A stretch of DNA of 64,000 bases. Source: Silanimonas sp044377035 (GTDB taxonomy: Bacteria > Pseudomonadota > Gammaproteobacteria > Xanthomonadales > Xanthomonadaceae). Positions 35,535 through 44,084 of this stretch are shown piece by piece. Numbering within the stretch: position 1 is the first letter of the stretch; each line of letters starts with the position of its first letter. Location of the stretch: assembly GCF_044377035.1 (NCBI RefSeq), contig NZ_JBILJW010000003.1, positions 124,001 through 188,000 of the forward strand, given 5' to 3'. The notes beneath the pieces were generated by a model that searched no databases, was not told where the DNA came from, and was given only the letters and a program-made list of their open reading frames with translations. A program made the translations under genes and the position numbers.

Positions 35535-36232
35535 GGCATCCAGCGTGGCGTGTCGGGGGCGTCGGCATCGATCAGGCGTGGGCCGACGACGCGCTGAAGC
35601 GTCGCACGGCTGGCGGGCGAAGCGTTGACGAGGATGGCCTCGCGCGCAGCGCGCAACAGCGGCGCGTCGGCCCAGGAGTCGGAAACCGCCTTGGCATAGG
35701 GCGCGGGATACCCGTCGTCGGCCAGCGCCCGAAGCTTCGCTTCGCCGTTGCAATGGCGGGCGACGCCAAGGCCGATCGCGCCCGGGCGCAGCCGCGAGGC
35801 GACGAGCACCACCCGGCCCTCCAGCCCGAGCCGCCGCAGCATCACGCGGGCCAAGGTCTCGAACGCCCCCGTGGCGACCACGACGCGGCGGCCGGCCGAA
35901 AGGTCGGCTTCGAGCCACCCGATCTCGCGCTCGCGGCGTCGCAGCGCGCGGGCGTCGGCGAAGCGCGTCGCCAAGGCCTCGACGGCAGGCGAGTCGCGGC
36001 CGATCGTGGCCACCCGCAGGAACACGCCCACGCCGAACGCGCGCGTGGATTCGAAACGCATGAGCGCCAGGCCCAGCGGGGCGACCGGCAGCGCGAGGGC
36101 GCGACGCCAGCCCTGCAGCAGGTGGTGGACGAAGGCCGCGCCGATGTCGCCCTCCACGAGGGTGCCGTCGAAGTCGTAGACGACCACATCGGCCGCGGGT
36201 CCGGCGCCGGTCCCGGGAGGGCCGTCCATCAC
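35531..36232 (-). CDS. HAD-IB family phosphatase
   Basis: A 233-residue HAD hydrolase with motif I YDFDGTLVEGD (nucleophile and acid aspartates), motif II in VVVATGAF, a lysine in HCNGEAKLRAL and acidic motif IV in SDSWADAPLL. A cap-like insert with aromatic residues follows motif I. HAD-IB proteins of this kind act on phosphoserine-like or lipid phosphates. It overlaps phoH upstream and ybeY downstream by 4 bp each, so it is embedded in the ribosome-maturation operon. A second HAD-IB gene lies at 52146. Confidence 0.85.
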   Translation of the reverse strand: MMDGPPGTGAGPAADVVVYDFDGTLVEGDIGAAFVHHLLQGWRRALALPVAPLGLALMRFESTRAFGVGVFLRVATIGRDSPAVEALATRFADARALRRREREIGWLEADLSAGRRVVVATGAFETLARVMLRRLGLEGRVVLVASRLRPGAIGLGVARHCNGEAKLRALADDGYPAPYAKAVSDSWADAPLLRAAREAILVNASPASRATLQRVVGPRLIDADAPDTPRWMP

Positions 36233-37212
36233 GGTGTGGCGGCGCCTTCCGCGTCGCGGCGGTCGTAGGCGCGCACGATCTTCGCCACCAGCGGATGGCG
36301 TACCACGTCCTTGGCTTCGAAGATCTGGAAGCTGATGCCCTCCACGCCCTTCAGCACCTCGACCGCGTCGCGCAGCCCGCTCTTCTGGTGCTTGGGCAGG
36401 TCGATCTGCGAGAGGTCGCCGGTGATCACCGCGGTCGTGCCGAAGCCGATGCGGGTCAGGAACATCTTCATCTGTTCGACGGTGGTGTTCTGCGCCTCGT
36501 CGAGGATCACGAAGGCGTCGTTGAGCGTGCGGCCGCGCATGTAGGCCAGCGGCGCGACCTCGATGACGTTGCGCTCCATCAGCTTGGCCACCTTCTCGGT
36601 GCCGAGCATCTCGTAGAGCGCGTCGTAAAGCGGCCGCAGGTAGGGGTCGACCTTCTGCGAGAGATCACCGGGCAGGAAGCCGAGCTTCTCGCCGGCCTCG
36701 ACCGCCGGCCGCACCAGCAGGATGCGCTGCACGCGCGAATCGCTGAGCGCTTCGACGGCGCTGGCCACGGCGAGGTAGGTCTTGCCGGTACCGGCCGGGC
36801 CGATGCCGAAGTTGATGTCGTGCGTGGCGATTGCGTGCAGGTAGGCCGCCTGGTTGGCGCCGCGGCCGCGGATGGTGCCGCGCTTCACCTTGATGGCGAC
36901 GTCCTGCGGCGCGTAGCCAAGATCGCGCTCCACGGCGCTCTCGTCATCGGCACCGAGGCGCAGGTGGATGGATTCCGGCGTCAGCACATCGGTCTCGGTG
37001 TCGGCCCAGAGCTGGCGCAGCAGGCGTTCGGCGACGGTCGTCGCTTTGTCCGGACCCGAAACGCGGAACACGCCGCCGCGGTTGGCGATCTGCACGCCGA
37101 GCCGCAGCTCGATCTGCCGCAAGTGCGCGTCGAGCGGACCGGCGAGGTTGGCCAGCCGCTCGCCGTCCTCGGGATCGAGCGTGAAATCGCGCGGCGTCGC
37201 GGCGTCGGCCAT
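36229..37212 (-). CDS. phoH: PhoH-like ATPase YbeZ
   Basis: A 327-residue PhoH family ATPase. The N-terminal KH-like part (about 1-110) precedes the P-loop GPAGTGKTYLAVASAVEAL, Walker B AFVILDEAQNTT and the GFGTTAVITGDLSQIDLP segment. It partners YbeY in RNA metabolism. The start overlaps the miaB stop by one base, and the stop overlaps the HAD gene by 4 bp. Confidence 0.95.
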   Translation of the reverse strand: MADAATPRDFTLDPEDGERLANLAGPLDAHLRQIELRLGVQIANRGGVFRVSGPDKATTVAERLLRQLWADTETDVLTPESIHLRLGADDESAVERDLGYAPQDVAIKVKRGTIRGRGANQAAYLHAIATHDINFGIGPAGTGKTYLAVASAVEALSDSRVQRILLVRPAVEAGEKLGFLPGDLSQKVDPYLRPLYDALYEMLGTEKVAKLMERNVIEVAPLAYMRGRTLNDAFVILDEAQNTTVEQMKMFLTRIGFGTTAVITGDLSQIDLPKHQKSGLRDAVEVLKGVEGISFQIFEAKDVVRHPLVAKIVRAYDRRDAEGAATP

Positions 37213-38555
37213 CAGGCGGCCACCGTCTCGCGGGTGACGATGCGGCCGCGCAGCGAGTTGCTCAACGCCTCGGTGATTTCCACGTCCACGAATTGGCCAA
37301 CCAAGCGCTGCGGGCCAGCGAAGTTCACGAAGCGCATGTTCTCGGTGCGGCCCGTCACTTCATTCGGGTTCTTCTTCGACGGGCCTTCCACCAGCACGGT
37401 CTGCACGCTGCCGACCATGGCCTGCGAGATCTTCCGCGCGTTCGCGGTGATCGTCTCCTGCAATCGGGTGAGGCGGGCGCTCTTCACTTCCGAGCTCGTG
37501 TCGTCCGGCAGGTTCGCCGCCGGCGTGCCCGGGCGCTTGCTGTAAATGAAGGAGAAACTCTGGTCGAAGCCGATGTCCTCGATCAGCTTCATCGTCTGCT
37601 CGAAGTCGCGGTCGGTCTCGCCGGGGAAGCCGACGATGAAGTCCGAACTCAGGCAGATGTCCGGCCGCGCCTCGCGCAGCTTGCGGATCTTGGCCTTGAA
37701 CTCCAGCACGGTGTGGTTGCGCTTCATCGCGGTCAGCACGCGGTCCGAGCCTGACTGCACCGGCAGGTGCAGGAAGGAGGCCAGCTTCGGCACGTCGCGG
37801 TAGGCCTCCACCAGCGAATCGGTGAACTCCATCGGGTGCGAAGTGGTGAAGCGGATGCGGCCGATGCCTTCGAACTCGGCGATGGCGCGGATCAGGTCAG
37901 CGAGGTCGGCGGTGCCGCCATCGTCCGTCGCGCCGCGGTAGGCGTTGACGTTCTGGCCGAGCAGGGTGACTTCGCGCACGCCTTGGTCGGCGAGCTGGGC
38001 CACTTCCACCAGCACGTCCTCGAAGGGCCGGCTCACTTCCTCGCCGCGGGTGTAGGGCACCACGCAGAAGGCGCAGTACTTGCTGCAGCCTTCCATGATC
38101 GAGACGAAGGCGGTTGGGCCATCGGCGCGCGGCTCGGGCAGCTTGTCGAACTTCTCGATCTCCGGGAACGAGATGTCCACCTGCGGCTTGCCGGTCTCGC
38201 GCTTGGCGTCGATGAGTTCGGGCAGGCGATGGAGCGTCTGCGGGCCGAACACCACGTCGACGAAGGGCGCGCGCTTGATGATCGCCTCGCCTTCCTGCGA
38301 GGCCACGCAGCCGCCGACGCCGATCACGAGGTTCGGGTTGTTCTTTTTCAGCGCCTTCCAGCGGCCGAGCTGGGAGAACACCTTCTCCTGCGCCTTCTCG
38401 CGGATCGAGCAGGTGTTGACCAGGATGACGTCGGCTTCCGCCTCGTTCTCGGTGAGTTCGAGGCCGTGTTCGGCGGCGAGCACGTCGACCATCTTGGTCG
38501 AGTCGTACTCGTTCATCTGGCAGCCGTGGGTCTTGATGAAGAGCTTGCCGGGCAT
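37212..38555 (-). CDS. miaB: tRNA-2-methylthio-N6-dimethylallyladenosine synthase MiaB
   Basis: Radical SAM methylthiotransferase acting on A37 of tRNAs reading UNN codons. The 447-residue product has the auxiliary-cluster cysteines C12, C49 and C83, the radical SAM cysteines C157, C161 and C164 (CSKYCAFC), and a C-terminal TRAM domain. The frame runs much further upstream, but 38555 is the standard MPGKLFIKTHGCQMN start. First gene of the run miaB-phoH-HAD-ybeY-corC-DUF4105-corA. Confidence 0.97.
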   Translation of the reverse strand: MPGKLFIKTHGCQMNEYDSTKMVDVLAAEHGLELTENEAEADVILVNTCSIREKAQEKVFSQLGRWKALKKNNPNLVIGVGGCVASQEGEAIIKRAPFVDVVFGPQTLHRLPELIDAKRETGKPQVDISFPEIEKFDKLPEPRADGPTAFVSIMEGCSKYCAFCVVPYTRGEEVSRPFEDVLVEVAQLADQGVREVTLLGQNVNAYRGATDDGGTADLADLIRAIAEFEGIGRIRFTTSHPMEFTDSLVEAYRDVPKLASFLHLPVQSGSDRVLTAMKRNHTVLEFKAKIRKLREARPDICLSSDFIVGFPGETDRDFEQTMKLIEDIGFDQSFSFIYSKRPGTPAANLPDDTSSEVKSARLTRLQETITANARKISQAMVGSVQTVLVEGPSKKNPNEVTGRTENMRFVNFAGPQRLVGQFVDVEITEALSNSLRGRIVTRETVAA

Positions 38556-38590
38556 ACGGTGGGTACTCCGTTCCGGTGGATGGGGCGCGG

Positions 38591-38596
38591 ATTGTA
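38591..38596 (-). promoter_or_regulatory. Candidate -10 box for miaB operon
   Basis: TACAAT read on the minus strand, 35 bp before the miaB start in the 72-bp gap shared with the divergent transglycosylase gene. The hexamer 17 bp upstream (GTGTCC) is a weak -35. Confidence 0.4.
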
Positions 38597-38627
38597 CGCC
38601 CGGCCCTGCTGGGGGACACTTCGCGCC

Positions 38628-39617
38628 ATGCGTCCCCTCCGCGCCCAGAAGCCCGCGTCGCCCGCCGCCCTCGCCGGGTGGGTCGCCCTTGCGTTGGCCT
38701 TCGGCCCGGGCGGGGCTTCGGAGGCACAGGCCGGAACGCTCTACCGCTGCGTCGGTCCGGATGGCATCTCGCATTACGGCAGCCGCCGGCAGTCCGGGAT
38801 GACCTGCACGGTGGCCGCCAGCTATCGCCCCGACCCCCGTCCCGCCATCGCGCCCACGCCGGCCCCGGCGCCCACCGCCGCTGCGCAGAGCCCAGCCGCT
38901 GCCGCACCCGCGCGGGCCCCGGCGGCCAACCCGGCCCGCCGCGTCGAGTTCCTGGCCAGTCCGGGGGCCGCACCCGCGCCGGGGGCCGGCAGCGCCCGCG
39001 GTGCGCGGGTCACCCGCGGCGCCGTCTACACCTACATGAAGGATGGCGTCACGCATTACACGAACGTCCGCCCGCAGAACGCGGGCTCGGCCGTGCGGAC
39101 GCTCTTCACCTACGTCGAGACCTGCTACGCCTGCGGATCGCTGCCGGGCGTCGATTTCTCCAACGTCCGCCTGAACACCGCGGCCTACGCCGCTGAAATC
39201 CGCGCCGCCGCGGCGCGCTTTGGCGTCGACGAGGCCCTCGTCCGGGCGATCGTCCACGCCGAGTCGGCCTTCAACCCCAACGCCGTCTCCCACAAGGGGG
39301 CGCAGGGCCTGATGCAGCTGATCCCCGCCACGGCCGACCGTTTCAACGTGGCCGACCCCTTCAACCCGGCCCAGAACATCGCCGGCGGGGTGCAGTACCT
39401 GGCCTGGCTGCTCGACCGCTTCGACGACAACACCACGCTCGCTGCGGCGGGTTACAACGCCGGTGAAGGCAACGTGGACCGCTACGGCGGCGTGCCGCCC
39501 TTCGACGAGACCCAGCGCTACGTGGGTCGCGTGGCCACCCTTCACGCCCGCTACCGCGAGGCGCTCGGGCCGGCCGGGTCGGTCGCGGTTCCGATGTCGG
39601 GTGCAGGCGCCCCCTAG
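38628..39617 (+). CDS. Soluble lytic murein transglycosylase-like protein
   Basis: A 329-residue secreted peptidoglycan lyase. It has an N-terminal signal-like stretch, a DUF4124-like segment (TLYRCVGPDGISHYGSR), a Pro/Ala-rich linker and a second short repeat (AVYTYMKDGVTHYTN). A C-terminal SLT domain (about 190-310) carries the catalytic glutamate in HAESAFNPNAVSHKGAQGLMQ, followed by NIAGGVQYLAWLL and AAGYNAGEGNVDRYGG. The ATG at 38628 places the signal peptide first. Divergent from miaB. Confidence 0.9.
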   Translation: MRPLRAQKPASPAALAGWVALALAFGPGGASEAQAGTLYRCVGPDGISHYGSRRQSGMTCTVAASYRPDPRPAIAPTPAPAPTAAAQSPAAAAPARAPAANPARRVEFLASPGAAPAPGAGSARGARVTRGAVYTYMKDGVTHYTNVRPQNAGSAVRTLFTYVETCYACGSLPGVDFSNVRLNTAAYAAEIRAAAARFGVDEALVRAIVHAESAFNPNAVSHKGAQGLMQLIPATADRFNVADPFNPAQNIAGGVQYLAWLLDRFDDNTTLAAAGYNAGEGNVDRYGGVPPFDETQRYVGRVATLHARYREALGPAGSVAVPMSGAGAP

Positions 39618-39641
39618 GCCCCTCGCCGTCGTCCGGCGGCG

Positions 39642-39671
39642 TTGTCGGTCAAATGGGCGTTCGGCTACACT
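39642..39671 (+). promoter_or_regulatory. Candidate petABC promoter
   Basis: TTGTCG at 39642 and TACACT at 39666 are separated by 18 bp, about 70 bp before petA. The hexamers and spacing are reasonable for a sigma-70 promoter. Confidence 0.45.
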
Positions 39672-39739
39672 TCGGCCTTGCTGCGAAGGCTCGTTCGGGC
39701 CCTTCGCATCCTCACGTACAGCGAAGTTCGGAGAGCCGA

Positions 39740-40351
39740 ATGGCCAACGAAGGGGTCAACAACGGGCGTCGTCGGTTTCTGACCGCGACCACCGCCGTGG
39801 TCGGTGCCGCAGGCGCCGCCGCCGGCGGCTATGCCTTCCTCAGCACCTGGAAGCCCAGCGCCCGCGCGCAAGGGGCCGGTGCCCCGGTTGAAGTGGACAT
39901 CAGCAAGCTCGACCTCGAGCCGGGTGCCCGCATGATCATCCAATGGCGCGGCAAGCCGGTCTGGATCTTCAAGCGCAACGGCGAACAGCTGAGTGCGCTG
40001 CCGACGCTGGACGACCGCCTCGCCGACCCGAAGTCGGACAACGTCGACCAGACGCCGGCCTTCGCCAAGAACGAGACCCGGGCCATCAAGCCCGAGATCG
40101 GCGTGCTCGTCGGCATCTGCACCCACCTCGGCTGCTCGCCGCTGTTCGTGCCGGAGCTGCAGCCGCAGGCCTTCGACAGCGAGTGGAAGGGCGGCTTCTA
40201 TTGCCCCTGCCACAACTCGCGCTTCGACCTCGCCGGCCGCGTGTTCTCGGGCGTCCCGGCGCCGTCGAACCTCGAAGTGCCGCCGTACCATTTCGATAAG
40301 GCCAATGCCAACCGCGTCGTGGTCGGCATCGCGCCGGAGGAAGCCGCCTGA
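39740..40351 (+). CDS. petA: Ubiquinol-cytochrome c reductase Rieske iron-sulfur subunit
   Basis: A 203-residue Rieske protein of the bc1 complex. A Tat-type N-terminus (NNGRRRFLTATTAVVG) runs into the single membrane anchor. The soluble head carries the 2Fe-2S ligands in CTHLGCSP and CPCHNSRFD. It oxidises ubiquinol at the Qo site and passes the electron to cytochrome c1. The start at 39740 is clear from the Tat motif position. Its stop overlaps petB by one base. Confidence 0.97.
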   Translation: MANEGVNNGRRRFLTATTAVVGAAGAAAGGYAFLSTWKPSARAQGAGAPVEVDISKLDLEPGARMIIQWRGKPVWIFKRNGEQLSALPTLDDRLADPKSDNVDQTPAFAKNETRAIKPEIGVLVGICTHLGCSPLFVPELQPQAFDSEWKGGFYCPCHNSRFDLAGRVFSGVPAPSNLEVPPYHFDKANANRVVVGIAPEEAA

Positions 40352-41598
40352 TGAACGCCAAGATCGAAAGCGCGGTCAACGGCGCGGTGGACTGGTTCAA
40401 CCAGCGCACCCCGGGCCTGATCCCGTTCTACAAGAAGCACATGTCGGAGTACTACGCTCCGAAGAACTTCAACTTCTGGTACTTCTTCGGTTCGCTGGCG
40501 CTGCTGGTGCTGGTCAACCAGATCGTCACCGGCATCTTCCTGACGATGCACTACAAGCCGAGCGCGACGGAAGCCTTCGCCTCGGTCGAGTACATCATGC
40601 GCGACGTGGAGTGGGGCTGGCTGGTGCGCTACATGCACAGCACCGGCGCCTCGCTGTTCTTCGTCGTCGTCTACCTGCACATGTTCCGCGCGCTGATCTA
40701 CGGGTCGTACCAGAAGCCGCGCGAGCTGGTCTGGGTGCTCGGCATGTTCATCTTCCTCACGCTGATGGCCGAAGCCTTCCTGGGCTACGTGCTGCCGTGG
40801 GGCCAGATGTCGTACTGGGGCGCGCAGGTGATCATCAACCTGTTCTCGGCGATCCCGGTGATCGGCGGCGACCTCACCGAGTTCATCCGCGGTGACTTCC
40901 TCGTCTCGGATTCGACGCTGAACCGCTTCTTCGCCCTGCACGTCATCGCCCTGCCGCTGGTCATCCTGCTGCTGGTCGTGCTGCACCTCGGTGCCCTGCA
41001 CGAGGTCGGCTCGAACAACCCGGACGGCGTCGACATCAAGAAGGTGAAGGACAAGGCCACCGGCAAGCCGCTCGACGGCATCCCCTTCCACCCGTACTAC
41101 ACGGTGAAGGACCTGGTGGGCGTCGGCGTCTTCCTGATCATCGCCAGCTTCATCCTGTTCTTCGCCCCGACCTTCGGCGACCTCTTCCTGGAGTTCGACA
41201 ACTTCAACGAAGCGGACCCGCTGGTCACGCCGGCCCACATCAAGCCGGTGTGGTACTTCACCCCCTACTACGCGATGCTCCGCGCCGTCCCCGGCAAGCT
41301 GCTTGGCGTGATCGTGATGGGTGCGGCGACGCTGATCTTCTTCCTGCTGCCCTGGTTGGACCGCAGCAAGGTGCGCTCGCTGCGCTACCGTGGCTGGATC
41401 AGCAAGACGATGATCACGCTGTTCTGCATCTGCTTCGTGCTGCTGGGCTGGCTGGGTCTGCAGTCGGGTTCCGAGACGCAGACGATCATCGCGCGCATCT
41501 GCACGATCTTCTACTTCGGTTTCTTCATCACGATGCCGATCTGGACCTCCATCGACAAATCCAAGCCGGTTCCGGAACGGGTGACCTCGCATGCTTAA
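40351..41598 (+). CDS. petB: Cytochrome b subunit of bc1 complex
   Basis: A 415-residue membrane protein with eight or more helices. Heme-ligand histidines lie in helices around YMHSTGASLFFVVVYLHMFR and LHVIALPLVILLLVVLHLGALH. The Qo-site PEWY-type motif appears as KPVWYFTPYYAMLRA. Central quinol-oxidising subunit. It overlaps petC by 8 bp. Confidence 0.97.
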   Translation: MNAKIESAVNGAVDWFNQRTPGLIPFYKKHMSEYYAPKNFNFWYFFGSLALLVLVNQIVTGIFLTMHYKPSATEAFASVEYIMRDVEWGWLVRYMHSTGASLFFVVVYLHMFRALIYGSYQKPRELVWVLGMFIFLTLMAEAFLGYVLPWGQMSYWGAQVIINLFSAIPVIGGDLTEFIRGDFLVSDSTLNRFFALHVIALPLVILLLVVLHLGALHEVGSNNPDGVDIKKVKDKATGKPLDGIPFHPYYTVKDLVGVGVFLIIASFILFFAPTFGDLFLEFDNFNEADPLVTPAHIKPVWYFTPYYAMLRAVPGKLLGVIVMGAATLIFFLLPWLDRSKVRSLRYRGWISKTMITLFCICFVLLGWLGLQSGSETQTIIARICTIFYFGFFITMPIWTSIDKSKPVPERVTSHA

Positions 41599-42313
41599 GT
41601 CGCGCATTTCCGCCCTCCTCGCTGCGTCGGTCCTCCTCGTCGCGCCGGCCTTTGTGTCGGCCGCCGGCGACGTGCACCTCGAGGACGCCCAGATCGACCT
41701 GCAGGACAAGGCCTCGCTGCAGCGAGGCGCCGGCCTGTTCATGAACTACTGCGCCGCCTGCCACTCGCTGCAGTACATGCGTTATTCGCGGCTGGCCGAG
41801 GACCTCGAGCTGACCCCGGAGCAGGTCGAGCAGTTCCTGATCAAGGGCGACGCCAAGATCGGCGAGGTGATGAAGACCGGCATCGCCAAGGGCGACGGCC
41901 AGGCCTGGTTCGGCAAGGCTCCGCCGGACCTCTCGACCACCGCCCGCGGCAAGATCGGCCAGGAAGACTGGATCTACACCTTCCTGAAGTCCTTCTACGT
42001 CGACGAGTCCCGCCCGATGGGCTGGAACAACACCGTGCTGGCCAACGCCAGCATGCCGAACGTGCTCTGGGAGCTGCAGGGCAAGCAGCGCAAGACCGAG
42101 GAAGGCTTTGTCATCCAGGAGCACGAGCGTGGCCGCTTCTCCGAGGCCGACTACGATCGCGCCATCCTCGACATCACCGCGTTCCTGACCTACGTCGGCG
42201 AGCCGGCGCGCCTGCAGCGCGAAAGCCTCGGCGTGTGGGTCATCCTGTTCCTGGCCTTCTTCACGCTGTTGGCCTACCTGTTGAAGCAGGAATACTGGAA
42301 GGACATCCACTGA
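41591..42313 (+). CDS. petC: Cytochrome c1 subunit of bc1 complex
   Basis: A 240-residue c-type cytochrome. It has a signal peptide (ISALLAASVLLVAPAFVSAAG), a heme-binding CAACH site (NYCAACHSLQYMRYSRL), and a C-terminal anchor (LGVWVILFLAFFTLLAYLLK). It completes the three-gene bc1 operon. A strong hairpin lies 55 bp downstream. Confidence 0.97.
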   Translation: MLKSRISALLAASVLLVAPAFVSAAGDVHLEDAQIDLQDKASLQRGAGLFMNYCAACHSLQYMRYSRLAEDLELTPEQVEQFLIKGDAKIGEVMKTGIAKGDGQAWFGKAPPDLSTTARGKIGQEDWIYTFLKSFYVDESRPMGWNNTVLANASMPNVLWELQGKQRKTEEGFVIQEHERGRFSEADYDRAILDITAFLTYVGEPARLQRESLGVWVILFLAFFTLLAYLLKQEYWKDIH

Positions 42314-42368
42314 CGTCCCACCCGCCCGGGGCCGCCGAACGTCGGCGTTCCCGGCCCGGTGCCGGAGT

Positions 42369-42394
42369 GAAGGCCGCCCCCCGGGGCGGCCTTC
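42369..42394 (+). terminator. Hairpin after petC
   Basis: GAAGGCCGCCCC and GGGGCGGCCTTC are perfect 12-bp complements separated by two bases, so about ten pairs can form. It follows petC by 55 bp. There is only a short T-run after it, then a long G-tract. Confidence 0.65.
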
Positions 42395-42528
42395 GCGTTT
42401 GGGGGGGCGGGGGGCCGCCGGCCGGCCCGGGGTAGGCGGGCCCTTGCGGTTCGCCGTCCATTTACGGCACGTTAGGGATTGTTGGGCCGTCGGCGAGGGG
42501 TCGAGGGCCGCGTCGAAGGGAAGTGCCG

Positions 42529-43167
42529 ATGGCTGCAAGCCCGCGTTTGCGCAACACCTTGACCCTGTTCTCCGCAAGGGATTGCGTCCTCTGCCACCGC
42601 GTCCGCCTCGTGCTGGCCGCGAAAGGGGTCAATTACGACCTCGTCCCGGTCGATCCGGCGCACCCGCCGGAGGACCTCATCGACCTGAATCCTTACCACT
42701 CCGTGCCCACCCTGGTGGAACGCGAGCTGGTGCTGTATTCGGCCTCGGTGGTCACCGAGTACCTCGACGAGCGCTACCCGCACCCGCCGCTGATGCCCAT
42801 CGATCCGCTGTCGCGGGCCCGATTGCGCCTGGCCATGCTGCGCCTCGAGCACGAATGGGTGCCGCACGTGCAGGCCGCCCAGCAGGCCGGCAGCAAGGCC
42901 CAGGCCGACAACGCCCGCAAGCAGCTGCGCGACCTCGTCCTGGCCGCCCTGCCGCTGTTCAAGGCGTCGAAGTTCTTCCTGAACCCGGAAATGAGCCTCG
43001 CTGACTGCGCCATGGCCCCGATCATCTGGCGCCTGCCGTCGCTCGGGATCGTGCTGCCGAAGGAAGCCAAGCCGATCGACGACTACGGCCAGCGCATCTT
43101 CCGGAACCCGGGCTTCATCCGGAGCCTCACGCCGGAAGAAAAGGCGCTGCGCGAGATCCCCGCATGA
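42529..43167 (+). CDS. sspA: Stringent starvation protein A
   Basis: A 212-residue GST-fold protein that binds RNA polymerase and modulates stress and virulence transcription in relatives. N-terminal thioredoxin-like half (LTLFSARDCVLCHRVRLVLAAKG, NPYHSVPTLVERELVLYSASVV) and helical C-terminal half. GTG at 42523 is in frame, but the ATG at 42529 lies seven bases after GAAGGGAAG. Co-transcribed with sspB. Confidence 0.94.
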   Translation: MAASPRLRNTLTLFSARDCVLCHRVRLVLAAKGVNYDLVPVDPAHPPEDLIDLNPYHSVPTLVERELVLYSASVVTEYLDERYPHPPLMPIDPLSRARLRLAMLRLEHEWVPHVQAAQQAGSKAQADNARKQLRDLVLAALPLFKASKFFLNPEMSLADCAMAPIIWRLPSLGIVLPKEAKPIDDYGQRIFRNPGFIRSLTPEEKALREIPA

Positions 43168-43592
43168 GCGAGGGCGGCACGCCGGCATTGATGACCTCGA
43201 ATCGCCCCTACCTGCTGCGGGCGATGCACGAGTGGATCGTCGACAACGGCATGACGCCCTACCTGCTGGTGGATGCCCAGCACGACGGATTGCAGGTGCC
43301 CCCCTCGGCAGTGAAGGACGGCCGCGTGGTGCTGAACGTCGCCGGCCGCGCCGTGGCCCATCTGCAGCTGGGCAACCGCGAGGTGAGTTTCATGGCGCGC
43401 TTCGGCGGCGTGAGCCATTCGGTCATCGTGCCGGTGTCGGCGGTACTCGCCGTCTACGCCCAGGAGACCGGCCAGGGCATGGGCCTGCCGCCCGACGAGG
43501 GCGAGGTGGCGCCGCCGCAGGACTCGACCGATGGGTCCGGACCGGCGCCGGAGCCGCCGAAGCGCGGCGGCCACCTTCGGATCATCAAGTAG
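43164..43592 (+). CDS. sspB: ClpXP specificity-enhancing factor SspB
   Basis: A 142-residue adaptor that brings ssrA-tagged proteins to ClpXP. The N-terminal SM-like dimeric domain (RPYLLRAMHEWIVDNGMTPYLLVDA through RFGGVSHSVIVPVSAVLAVYA) is followed by an acidic flexible linker. The end, GGHLRIIK, is the ClpX-binding tail. Start overlaps the sspA stop (ATGA). Confidence 0.96.
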   Translation: MSEGGTPALMTSNRPYLLRAMHEWIVDNGMTPYLLVDAQHDGLQVPPSAVKDGRVVLNVAGRAVAHLQLGNREVSFMARFGGVSHSVIVPVSAVLAVYAQETGQGMGLPPDEGEVAPPQDSTDGSGPAPEPPKRGGHLRIIK

Positions 43593-43611
43593 GGCCAGGG
43601 CCCGAGCGGGC

Positions 43612-43950
43612 TCAGGCGCCGCCAGGCCCGACGTAGACAAGCGGCGGACGGTCCGGGCCGATCAGACCGACGACACGCTCGCCCAGCAGGCTGACGCGAC
43701 CCAGCTGGCGCTCCTGGCCGCTGGCCGAGAATTCGAAATCGAAGTCGCGCTGCCAGCCGAGGCGCCCCTCGTCGTTGCGGGCGAGGCGCTTCCGCACCCG
43801 CTGCACGTTCTGGTCCAGCCAGATCACGCCGGCCTGTTGGCAGGCGCGCTGGGCGACACGGGTGGCGGCATCGGCGGCGCGGCGGTCGGCCCACCAGTTC
43901 CAGGCCAGGGCGACGACGGTGAGGAGGAAGGCGAAGCTGAGCAAGTCCAT
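43612..43950 (-). CDS. DUF3301 membrane-anchored protein
   Basis: A 112-residue protein with one N-terminal helix (LLSFAFLLTVVALAWNWW). A DUF3301-like domain follows with ACQQAGVIWLDQNVQRVRKRL and WQRDFDFEFSASGQER. Role unknown. The ATG at 43950 gives the membrane start; the frame extends to 44073 with unlikely sequence. It converges on sspB. Confidence 0.8.
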   Translation of the reverse strand: MDLLSFAFLLTVVALAWNWWADRRAADAATRVAQRACQQAGVIWLDQNVQRVRKRLARNDEGRLGWQRDFDFEFSASGQERQLGRVSLLGERVVGLIGPDRPPLVYVGPGGA

Positions 43951-44084
43951 CCGCGCAATGTGGTGGTGGACGGGCCGCGACGCAAGGCGGAACGGCGGGG
44001 GAGGGTGACGAAGCCCTTCCCGCTCGCGCACACTGTCCGCCGCGACCGTGCCTTCACGGTCCCAGCCAATCACGGGGGAGAGGG

